12,652 nucleotides of DNA from the NCBI GenBank assembly GCA_002471185.1, contig DKPL01000018.1, forward strand, positions 1,209-13,860, read 5' to 3'. Positions 7,082 through 12,652 of this stretch are shown here, piece by piece. The notes under the pieces are model-generated. The model was given only the letters and a program-made list of their open reading frames with translations. It did no database searches and was not told where the DNA came from. Position 1 is the first letter of the stretch. Each line of letters starts with the position of its first letter. The position numbers and the translations under genes are program-made. The DNA comes from Bacteroides sp. UBA7335. GTDB lineage: Bacteria; Bacteroidota; Bacteroidia; Bacteroidales; Bacteroidaceae.

Positions 7082-8314
7082 TTACGCTTCTTGGTTGATG
7101 ATAAACCCAACTTGCTGCAAGTGTTCCCAATAGCTAGGATACGATTTCGACACCACGTGTGGGTGAGCTATGCGCATCTCAGGAAATAGATAAGCTGCCG
7201 GTGCAAAAGCCATAGCCATGCGGTGATCTTCGTAAGTCTCGATCACGGGCATTGCATCTGGTTCACAGCGTTCGCCATCCCACCACAGCACACTATCATT
7301 CTCATCGTGAATCACGTAGCCTAATTTGCGCATTTCGTTGATTAAAGCTGCGATACGGTCAGTCTCTTTTATCTTCAACGTTTGCAACCCGGTAAAACGG
7401 AAAGGAATGTTGCGCAGTGCACAAGTCACCACAAATGTCTGAGCCAAATCGGGAATATCAACAAAGTCCTCATCCAGTCGTTCAATGCTAGTCCTTCCCT
7501 TGGTGATTCTTACTCCTGTTTCGTTGAATGTTGTTGTTACTCCCAGTTTCTCCATTACTTTAGCTCCTCTGCTATCTCCCTGATAGCTATGCGCAAAGAG
7601 CCCTTGCAATTGTATGTCTGCCTGTTGTGCCAATGCCGCTATCTCGTACCAATACGAAGCTGCACTCCAGTCACTCTCTACCAAAAAGTTGGTTGATGGA
7701 TTGTAAGTCTGAGCCGATACAGTAATTGTATCAGTTGAAGTCCAAGCAGCCTCTCCGCCAAAATCTTTGATAAGCTGCAACGTGAGCTGGATGTAAGGGC
7801 GTGAGATAATATTCCCCGTCAGTTGCAGTTGCAACCCCTGTGGTAGTGTAGCACCTATCATCAACAAGGCCGATATGTACTGCGAGCTCACATTTCCCTT
7901 TAGTGTGATGTGGTGCCCCGTGAGCTGTTTGCCTTTGATGAGAAGTGGCGGAAAACCCTCGTTGTCGGTGTATGTGATGTCTGCCCCTAGCTGTCGCAAT
8001 GCATCAACCAAAATTCTGATGGGACGTTGCTTCATTCGTTCGGTACCTGTGATGAGGTGTGTAGATTGAAGTGTGCTGAGGTAAGCAGTGAGAAAGCGCA
8101 TAGCCGTACCTGCTGCCATGATGTCTATGGTCTCATGGTTCTCGGTTAGTGCTTTAATCATAACTCGAGTGTCATCGCAGTCCGACAGATTGCGTGGGGT
8201 ATGGTTGCCATGCGAAAGTGCATGAAGAATCAATGCTCGGTTGCTAATGCTTTTTGAAGCTGGCAGATCAATAGAGGCCTTTGCGCACAAAGGGGCTATA
8301 AGCTGATATTGCAT
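7082..8314 (-). CDS. aroA: 3-phosphoshikimate 1-carboxyvinyltransferase (EPSP synthase)
   Basis: AroA transfers the enolpyruvyl group of PEP to shikimate-3-phosphate, the sixth step of the shikimate pathway to chorismate, in the cytoplasm. The 410-residue protein has the family's inside-out alpha/beta repeats with all key motifs. These are SKSISNR (K21, R26), AAGTAMR (67-73), MKQRPI (94-99), SSQYISALL (143-151), DIPDLAQT with catalytic D289, LKIKETDR with E317 and R320, DHRMAM (363-368) and VSKSYP with K390. It is slightly shorter than the E. coli enzyme. At the position of E. coli Pro101 (after AGTAMR) it has Phe74, as I would expect for the Bacteroidetes branch. The ATG at 8312-8314 begins 39 bases after the channel stop, so co-transcription with the channel is possible. 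No other aro genes are in the window. Confidence 0.97.
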   Translation of the reverse strand: MQYQLIAPLCAKASIDLPASKSISNRALILHALSHGNHTPRNLSDCDDTRVMIKALTENHETIDIMAAGTAMRFLTAYLSTLQSTHLITGTERMKQRPIRILVDALRQLGADITYTDNEGFPPLLIKGKQLTGHHITLKGNVSSQYISALLMIGATLPQGLQLQLTGNIISRPYIQLTLQLIKDFGGEAAWTSTDTITVSAQTYNPSTNFLVESDWSAASYWYEIAALAQQADIQLQGLFAHSYQGDSRGAKVMEKLGVTTTFNETGVRITKGRTSIERLDEDFVDIPDLAQTFVVTCALRNIPFRFTGLQTLKIKETDRIAALINEMRKLGYVIHDENDSVLWWDGERCEPDAMPVIETYEDHRMAMAFAPAAYLFPEMRIAHPHVVSKSYPSYWEHLQQVGFIINQEA

Positions 8315-8353
8315 AATAAATTACTTTTCTGTTCTATGTTTTTAGTACAAATA

Positions 8354-9175
8354 CTATAATTTCTCTTGTTCTTGATTTTGTTTTTCGTTCTCTTTTTTTC
8401 GTTTCTGCATCGTGTCCATGAAGGCCGAACTGATGATACCGGTTGGCAATGCAATCATGGCTATTCCTACTAAGCTGATGGCACTACTCAAGATGCGTCC
8501 CAAGGGAGTGATGGGGTAGAGGTCGCCATATCCCACAGTGGTAAAGGCTACAATCGACCACCACAACCCGTCGCCAATGTTACTAAACGCATCGGGCTGT
8601 GCGTTGCGCTCTAGGTAGTACATCAAGATGGCCGAAAAGCAAATCATAATGCCACACGCCGTGTAAGCAGTCAAGAGTTCATTCTTTACCTCGTGAAGCA
8701 CATGCCCAATCATTCTAAACGATTTGGAGTAGCGTATCAGTTTGAAGACGATAAAAATATAAGGAAGCACAATGAGGTGTGCAATCTCTGTATTCCAATA
8801 CATGTAAACCAGCAAAAAAGGAAACATAGCCACAAAGTCTACAAATCCATAAAATGAGAAGAGATAGCGCAGGCGAGCCACCCAAGGCTTTTTGTCGGGA
8901 TGGTTGGCGGGTGCGGCAATGATGCGAAGAAAGTATTCGATGGTGAATATAATGGCAGCCAAGTAAATCAACCCATATAAATAGAGATGAAAGGGCATAG
9001 ACCATTTGAATGATGAGACTATGATAGAGGCTATCGAAATAACAATAAAAAACAGTACACTGTAATGAAAGAGTTTTGTTTTGAGGCAATGCTGTATGTA
9101 AAGGTATATTTTAATATTTGCCAATGCCTTTTTTATATTCTCATGGGCCGACTTCATGGGTTGATTCTTTGTCAT
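8354..9175 (-). CDS. Voltage-gated-type potassium channel (6-TM)
   Basis: The 273-residue protein is a bacterial Kv-like channel subunit that should tetramerise in the inner membrane and conduct K+. A 35-residue basic amphipathic N-terminus precedes S1 (~37-54). S2 (~63-85) contains E80, and S3 (~104-125) contains D113. S4 (~138-155) has positive residues at every third place (K145, R148, K151, R154), then S5 (~164-188). The pore helix and the perfect selectivity filter TTVGYGD (212-218) are followed by S6 (~225-250) with an ALPTG hinge. The C-terminus is a short, highly charged tail (KRKKENEKQNQEQEKL), with no RCK or cyclic-nucleotide domain. The ATG at 9173-9175 fits; a second ATG six codons later is an alternative. 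A TATCTTTG box lies 30 bases upstream. aroA follows after 39 bases. Confidence 0.93.
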   Translation of the reverse strand: MTKNQPMKSAHENIKKALANIKIYLYIQHCLKTKLFHYSVLFFIVISIASIIVSSFKWSMPFHLYLYGLIYLAAIIFTIEYFLRIIAAPANHPDKKPWVARLRYLFSFYGFVDFVAMFPFLLVYMYWNTEIAHLIVLPYIFIVFKLIRYSKSFRMIGHVLHEVKNELLTAYTACGIMICFSAILMYYLERNAQPDAFSNIGDGLWWSIVAFTTVGYGDLYPITPLGRILSSAISLVGIAMIALPTGIISSAFMDTMQKRKKENEKQNQEQEKL

Positions 9176-9204
9176 AACTGCTGTTTAGGGAGAAACTTAA
9201 TATA

Positions 9205-9212
9205 CAAAGATA
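9205..9212 (-). promoter_or_regulatory. Bacteroides-type -7 promoter box for the channel gene
   Basis: The minus strand reads TATCTTTG, a full TAnnTTTG match, 29 bases before the channel ATG. This would give a short leader of about 20 bases. The expected TTTG -33 element is not evident at 19-21 bases upstream, so the call rests on the -7 box and its position. Confidence 0.5.
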
Positions 9213-9389
9213 CAAATCTATTTCCATTTAATATTATTATACACCTTATAATCTATGCATTATACTTTCTATTTGTAGTGTGTTACTGATTAACTCTTGG
9301 GATGCAATACGCAAAAAAAAGGATAAGTATGGTCTTCATCTCCATGTGGCAACTGCAATACCTGTCTCATTTGCAGATTCTTTTGCACA

Positions 9390-9439
9390 ACCCCTACCGC
9401 TTGCACGCTCTATTGCTAGATGGTATAAGCGGTAAGGGT
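9390..9439 (-). other. Long-stem hairpin downstream of the small acidic protein gene
   Basis: Arms 9390-9402 and 9427-9439 pair over 13 positions (core TACCGCTT/AAGCGGTA) around a 24-base loop. The single mismatch on the plus strand (C9394/A9435) becomes a G-U wobble on the minus strand, so the fold is continuous in the minus-strand transcript. It starts 11 bases after the stop of the 9450-9668 gene, the place for a terminator or 3' stabiliser. It has no adjacent U-run; the nearest minus-strand T8 (9313-9320) is about 70 bases further on. Confidence 0.45.
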
Positions 9440-9449
9440 AGAGCTATAA

Positions 9450-9668
9450 CTAACGATGTGGTAGATCGTTAAATACATCATGCCCCTCTTCGAATCGTTC
9501 CGACTCGGCTGCCGTGGCATAGCGAATGTGGTCTCCATCAATCAATACGTAAACAACATCATCGTCATCTCCCTTTTTATATGCAGTATATACATCGTAT
9601 CTGTGCCATTTCTTGTGAAAGTGAACATCGGTCAATCCTTCACTTGCGGCAAACTCTTTTACTTTCAT
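9450..9668 (-). CDS. Small acidic hypothetical protein
   Basis: The 72-residue product (MKVKEFAASEGLTDVHFHKK...) is soluble, has no signal peptide, and is rich in Asp, Glu and His. It contains the run KKGDDDDVVYVLIDGDHIRYA, whose alternating hydrophobic pattern looks like two beta strands, followed by an acidic helix (AESERFEEG). I do not recognise a family. I chose the ATG at 9666-9668, preceded by GGGAG at a fitting distance. An in-frame ATG at 9681-9683 would add five residues (MGAIL). The opposite strand is also open across this stretch but encodes an unlikely Cys/Phe-rich peptide. The gene stands alone, divergent from the hexosaminidase gene across a repeat-bearing gap, and a long hairpin follows its stop. 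No function can be inferred. Confidence 0.6.
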   Translation of the reverse strand: MKVKEFAASEGLTDVHFHKKWHRYDVYTAYKKGDDDDVVYVLIDGDHIRYATAAESERFEEGHDVFNDLPHR

Positions 9669-9787
9669 TAAAATTGCTCCCATCGCATCATGTCATTTGG
9701 TTATACAAATCAATTTTACTCTATAACAATATCTCTAATAATTTGTTTCTTGTGGCTTTAAGTGCCCACCCCTCCAATTAAAATAGT

Positions 9788-9851
9788 AGTGCATCCCTCT
9801 CCGCACTACAGTGCGGAGAGAGTTTCACCGTAGTGCGGATAGGGATGCACT
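9788..9851. repeat. Three-arm inverted repeat with mutually exclusive hairpins
   Basis: Left arm 9788-9809 and right arm 9830-9851 are 22-base inverted copies with one mismatch (core GTGCATCCCT...AGGGATGCAC). Inside the loop, 9810-9820 (AGTGCGGAGAG) is a third copy that pairs perfectly over 11 bp with 9797-9807 across a two-base gap. The left arm can therefore pair with either the near or the far copy, not both. It lies between divergent genes, where a terminator is not needed, and it is much more GC-rich than its surroundings. A dispersed REP/MITE-like element is the likeliest explanation; an RNA switch or a protein-binding palindrome is the alternative. Confidence 0.8.
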
Positions 9852-9977
9852 GGTTTAGACAACTATCATCTGTATGATATAGTTTATACAATAAGCCTTA
9901 ATTAACGGATGTTTATGATATAAGCCATTGCTACTTTACTAAAATCCTCCTTATTGCTAATTTATAAGATGTTAAAT

Positions 9978-10008
9978 GTTGCCGTTTTACCTAAATCGAT
10001 TAACTTTG
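9978..10008 (+). promoter_or_regulatory. Bacteroides-type promoter of the hexosaminidase gene
   Basis: A -7 box TAACTTTG (10001-10008) matches TAnnTTTG fully, and GTTG (9978-9981), three of four for the TTTG -33 element, lies exactly 19 bases upstream. Transcription should start near 10015, leaving a leader of about 25 AT-rich bases before the ATG at 10041. Confidence 0.72.
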
Positions 10009-10040
10009 TGGCAAACCGACATTAATTCTAATTTAACAGT

Positions 10041-12380
10041 ATGAGAAAACTTAAACACGCACTCTTTGGAGTGACTATTGCTTCGGCTCTTGCGGCTTGC
10101 GGAAGCAAAACAGTAGAAGCCAATTATCAAGTAATCCCCCTGCCGCAACAAACCACTCTAACTCAAGATACTCCTTTTCGTCTGAGCAATAACACGGTTA
10201 TTTGTTTTCCACAAGGCAATAGCTTGTTGGAACGCGATGCCCAATTTTTGGCTTTCTATCTAAAGCAGTCTACCGGAAAGAGCTATGGTGTTCAACCCTA
10301 TTCTGATGCAAATGCATTGCCAGCCAATGCCATTGTGTTGAGTCTTGACTCTTCGCTTACTCATCCCGAAGGATACCACCTGAGTGTGTCATCCAACCAG
10401 GTTTCGCTAAAAGGACAAACTGCTAATGGTCTATTTTATGGCATACAAACCTTGCGTAAAGCCATTCCGCCAACAGTGGGCACCAACGAAACGGTGATGC
10501 TTCCTGCGGTAGAGATTGCCGATTATCCACGCTTTGGCTATCGAGGCATGCATTTGGATGTAGGGCGCCACTTCAGCACTGTAGAGTTTGTTAAGGAGTT
10601 TATCGACTTGCTGGCTTTGCACAATATGAATACCCTTCATTGGCATTTGACCGAAGATCAAGGTTGGCGAATTGAAATAAAGAAATATCCTAACCTAACT
10701 GAGGTAGGCGCTATGCGCTCCGAAACAGTTATCGGGCACAATTCCGGAACATATGACGGCACTCCTCATGGCGGCTTCTATACACAAGACGAAATCAAAG
10801 ACATTGTGGCCTATGCTGCCGAACGATATATCAACATCATTCCCGAGGTAGACTTGCCCGGACATATGCTTGCCGCACTCGCCTCTTATCCCGAGTTTGG
10901 CTGTACAGGTGGTCCGTATGAAGTTGAAAAAACTTGGGGCGTTTTTGACGATGTGCTTTGTGTTGGCAATGAACAAGCCATGCAGTTTCTCGAAGATGTG
11001 ATGACTGAGGTGGTAGAGCTTTTCCCCTCCGAATATATTCATATTGGTGGCGATGAGGCTCCAAGAACTAGATGGAAAAACTGCCCTAAATGTCAGCAAC
11101 GCATCAAAGACGAAAAGTTGAAAGCTGATGCCAAACATAGTGCCGAAGATCGCTTACAAAGCTACTGCATGACTCGTATAGAACGCTTGTTGAACGAGAA
11201 AGGTCGCCGCATTATTGGTTGGGACGAACTGCTCGAAGGCGATGTGGCACCCAATGCCACCATTATGTCATGGCGCGGAGTAGCAGGAGGTATAGAGGCA
11301 GCTCAACTTGGACATGATGTAGTTATGACTCCAAATACTTACATGTATTTTGACTACTTCCAAACCACCGATACTAAAGACGAACCTGATGCCATTGGCG
11401 GATGTATCACGGTAGAGCATGCTTATAGCTACGAACCTATTCCGGCAGAACTAACCGAAGAACAAAAGAAACATATTCTAGGTGTGCAAGCCAATTTGTG
11501 GACAGAGTATATCCCCAATAGCAAGCAGATTGAGTATATGATTTTGCCTCGCATGGCAGCATTGGCCGAAGTGCAGTGGACACTGCCTCAAAATAAAGAC
11601 TATAAACGATTTGCTAGTGCTTTGCCTCGATTGATGGAGCTTTACAAACGTGATGGTCTGAATTATGCTACCCATATCTTCGATATCACCTCTAACTTTA
11701 CTTACAACTCACAACAAAGAGCCGTGATTGCCGAATTGACTACCATTGATAATGCTCCTATCTATTATACTTTAGACGGAAGCACGCCAACCGAAAAGTC
11801 TACACTATACAATGGTCCCGTAGCTATCAATCAAAATGGTGAGTTTAAGGCTATAGCCATTCGTAAAGCTGGAAATAGCAAGATTATTTCAGAAACAATC
11901 AATTTTAATAAAGCAACTTGTTCGCCCATTACCATTTCGGCTCAACCTACCGAACGCTATGCTTTCAATGGAGCGATAACCTTAGTTGATGGGCTTAAGG
12001 GTACTGATAACTATGCCAGTGGTCGTTGGTTGGGTTTTTTGAGCGATGTAGATGCGGTTATCGATTTGGGCAAACCCACTTTGTTTAGTCAAGTATCTAC
12101 CGAAGCTTGTGTAGATATTCATTCGTGGATTATGGGAGCAACAGGTATCACCGTTTCGGTATCTGATGATGGCAAAAACTTTCGTCAAGTGGCTGAACAA
12201 TCTTATCCTATTTATACCGACTTAGACACTCGAGTTATCGAGCAATACGCTTTAACCTTTCCTGAGGTAACTGCACAATATGTATCGGTCAATATAAAAT
12301 GTACTCCGGAGCTTCCTAAAGGACATCCCGCTGCCGGTAAAAAAGCATTTATGTTTATCGACGAAATCTGTATCAATTAA
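10041..12380 (+). CDS. Beta-N-acetylhexosaminidase lipoprotein (GH20)
   Basis: This 779-residue exo-enzyme removes terminal beta-linked GlcNAc or GalNAc from glycans, chitobiose or glycoproteins by substrate-assisted catalysis. A lipoprotein signal MRKLKHALFGVTIASALAAC gives Cys20, followed by GSK without an acidic export signal, so the side of the membrane is uncertain. The GH20b domain covers ~28-160. The catalytic barrel (~164-510) has substrate Arg168 (GYRGMHLDVGRH), LHWHLTEDQGWR (199-210), PEVDLPGH (268-275), the catalytic pair D338-E339 in HIGGDE, and active-site Trp residues (IGWDE, MSWRG, NLWTEY). An Fn3-like hexosaminidase C-terminal domain (~550-620, with YYTLDGSTPT) and a discoidin/F5-8C-like sugar-binding domain (~635-779) follow. 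It is a lone gene with its own promoter and terminator. No SusC/SusD pair is adjacent, so it is not visibly part of a polysaccharide utilisation locus. Confidence 0.96.
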   Translation: MRKLKHALFGVTIASALAACGSKTVEANYQVIPLPQQTTLTQDTPFRLSNNTVICFPQGNSLLERDAQFLAFYLKQSTGKSYGVQPYSDANALPANAIVLSLDSSLTHPEGYHLSVSSNQVSLKGQTANGLFYGIQTLRKAIPPTVGTNETVMLPAVEIADYPRFGYRGMHLDVGRHFSTVEFVKEFIDLLALHNMNTLHWHLTEDQGWRIEIKKYPNLTEVGAMRSETVIGHNSGTYDGTPHGGFYTQDEIKDIVAYAAERYINIIPEVDLPGHMLAALASYPEFGCTGGPYEVEKTWGVFDDVLCVGNEQAMQFLEDVMTEVVELFPSEYIHIGGDEAPRTRWKNCPKCQQRIKDEKLKADAKHSAEDRLQSYCMTRIERLLNEKGRRIIGWDELLEGDVAPNATIMSWRGVAGGIEAAQLGHDVVMTPNTYMYFDYFQTTDTKDEPDAIGGCITVEHAYSYEPIPAELTEEQKKHILGVQANLWTEYIPNSKQIEYMILPRMAALAEVQWTLPQNKDYKRFASALPRLMELYKRDGLNYATHIFDITSNFTYNSQQRAVIAELTTIDNAPIYYTLDGSTPTEKSTLYNGPVAINQNGEFKAIAIRKAGNSKIISETINFNKATCSPITISAQPTERYAFNGAITLVDGLKGTDNYASGRWLGFLSDVDAVIDLGKPTLFSQVSTEACVDIHSWIMGATGITVSVSDDGKNFRQVAEQSYPIYTDLDTRVIEQYALTFPEVTAQYVSVNIKCTPELPKGHPAAGKKAFMFIDEICIN

Positions 12381-12400
12381 TTTTGTTTTTGGTTTTGAAG

Positions 12401-12437
12401 GAGTGTTCAGTCTGTTAATTAGATTGGACACTCTTTT
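12401..12437 (+). terminator. Intrinsic terminator of the hexosaminidase gene
   Basis: Arms GAGTGTTCAGTCT (12401-12413) and AGATTGGACACTC (12421-12433) pair over 13 positions in RNA, two of them G-U wobbles that only work on the plus strand. The loop is seven bases, and TTTT (12434-12437) follows directly. It lies 20 bases after the stop codon. Confidence 0.85.
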
Positions 12438-12597
12438 ACGTTTTAGGCCTCTGTCTTTCTTCTTATAAATAAAATAATGTGTTAGTTGCAAAGTTAGTAG
12501 AAACTAATTTTAGGTAATATTAACTATAATGATTTATTCTAAAATCATAAAAACATGTACATTTATATAAATAGTCTCTATAGTAGAAAAAACGGTT

Positions 12598-12652
12598 AAA
12601 TTGACCCCTCTGCGCCGGAGGAAATTGCCCCCCTGAAGTTAGATGCGAAAAA
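12598..12652. mobile_element. Possible terminus of an IS21-family insertion sequence
   Basis: A sharp change from AT-rich DNA occurs here. Two near-identical units, AAATTGACCCCTCTG (12598-12612) and AAATTGCCCCCCTG (12622-12635), lie at a 24-base period with CGCCGGAGG between them. The reverse complement gives the GGGTCAATTT...CCGGCG pattern that I associate with the multiple terminal repeats of IS21-type istA/istB elements. The element would extend to the right, beyond the window. No transposase sequence is visible, and the exact terminus and target duplication cannot be set. The stretch 12438-12597 between the terminator and this repeat is AT-rich and holds nothing I can name. Confidence 0.4.

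Larger units (their letters stand above)
9176..9449. other. Intergenic region between the small acidic protein gene and the channel gene
   Basis: The 274 bases hold the hairpin at 9390-9439 and the channel promoter box at 9205-9212. A 56-codon plus-strand frame (ATG at 9302, TAA at 9470-9472) and short minus-strand frames exist, but none has a ribosome site or family-like sequence. I see no RNA gene. The part nearest the channel (9176-9290) is very AT-rich. Confidence 0.6.
9669..10040. other. Divergent intergenic region with repeat and promoter
   Basis: These 372 bases separate the small minus-strand gene from the plus-strand hexosaminidase gene. They contain the three-arm inverted repeat (9788-9851) and the hexosaminidase promoter (9978-10008). 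Between them are a direct repeat ATAAGCC (9891-9897 and 9920-9926) flanking the palindrome TTAATTAA (9898-9905), and a weak hairpin (AACTAT...ATAGTT, about 9861-9883). On the minus strand, TTGATTTG upstream of the small gene (about 9707-9714) is a one-mismatch -7 box. I see no coding sequence or RNA gene. Confidence 0.6.

Noticed and set aside
9176..9449. Degraded gene remnant between the hairpin and the channel gene
   Set aside because: Short protein-like stretches occur in several frames, but stops interrupt all of them and none continues a recognisable family.
9302..9472. 56-codon plus-strand frame (MQYAKKRISMVF...)
   Set aside because: It has no promoter or ribosome site, crosses the hairpin at 9390-9439, and runs convergent into the small gene. 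It is more likely a chance frame.
9480..9671. 63-codon plus-strand frame opposite the small acidic gene
   Set aside because: The minus-strand product has the more protein-like composition and a GGGAG site before its start.
9891..9926. ATAAGCC direct repeat around TTAATTAA as an operator
   Set aside because: Seven-base repeats in AT-rich DNA are expected by chance. They lie more than 50 bases upstream of the promoter, and no regulator gene is adjacent.
10695..11138. 147-codon open frame on the minus strand inside the hexosaminidase gene
   Set aside because: It is antisense to the catalytic GH20 barrel, which has all its motifs. The antisense peptide is Phe/His/Cys-rich and has no family-like pattern.
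12252..12491. 79-codon minus-strand frame across the 3' end of the hexosaminidase gene
   Set aside because: It spans the end of the GH20 gene and its terminator and has a Lys/Arg-rich, non-family sequence.

Overview
The window looks like chromosomal DNA of a Bacteroidales bacterium, most likely Bacteroides or a close relative. The protein families are typical of that order: PorX with a PglZ domain, a SprE/PorW-type TPR lipoprotein, a divergent AroA carrying an AGTAMRF motif, and a GH20 lipoprotein with a short LAAC lipobox. Three intergenic or 5' regions contain TAnnTTTG, the -7 box of the primary Bacteroidetes sigma factor. Most starts have no Shine-Dalgarno sequence, and the DNA is moderately AT-rich.

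Layout: the left edge holds the 3' end of a plus-strand membrane protein gene. It converges with a long minus-strand block, and a bidirectional hairpin terminator (383-425) separates them. Read in the direction of transcription, the block runs: a 6-TM voltage-gated-type K+ channel (9175-8354), aroA (8314-7082), a single-pass membrane protein with a CCGQHATC motif (6974-6552), an ABC-3 family metal transporter permease (6487-5693), a SprE/PorW-like TPR lipoprotein (about 5717-2694), PorX (2682-1114), TsaE (1093-680) and a 75-residue Imm17-like membrane protein (673-446). From the permease onward the genes overlap or lie 6-20 bases apart, so those five are probably one transcription unit. Upstream of the channel is a small unrecognised acidic protein gene (9668-9450) followed by a long-stem hairpin.

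The divergent intergenic region (9669-10040) holds a striking 64-bp three-arm inverted repeat (9788-9851) and a near-consensus Bacteroides promoter. That promoter drives a plus-strand beta-N-acetylhexosaminidase lipoprotein gene (10041-12380), which ends in its own terminator (12401-12437). The extreme right edge (from about 12598) carries GC-rich tandem repeats resembling the terminus of an IS21-family element.

How the genes work together: most are housekeeping or envelope functions (shikimate pathway, tRNA t6A modification, metal and potassium transport, amino-sugar release). The PorW-like/PorX pair belongs, in relatives, to the type IX secretion and gliding system, yet no secretion structural gene is present here. 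I see no phage, CRISPR array, toxin or defence island. The best candidates for new biology are the three-arm repeat, the PorW-PorX-TsaE-Imm17 gene cluster, and the Cys/His membrane protein beside the metal permease. None is strong enough to call a new system from sequence alone.
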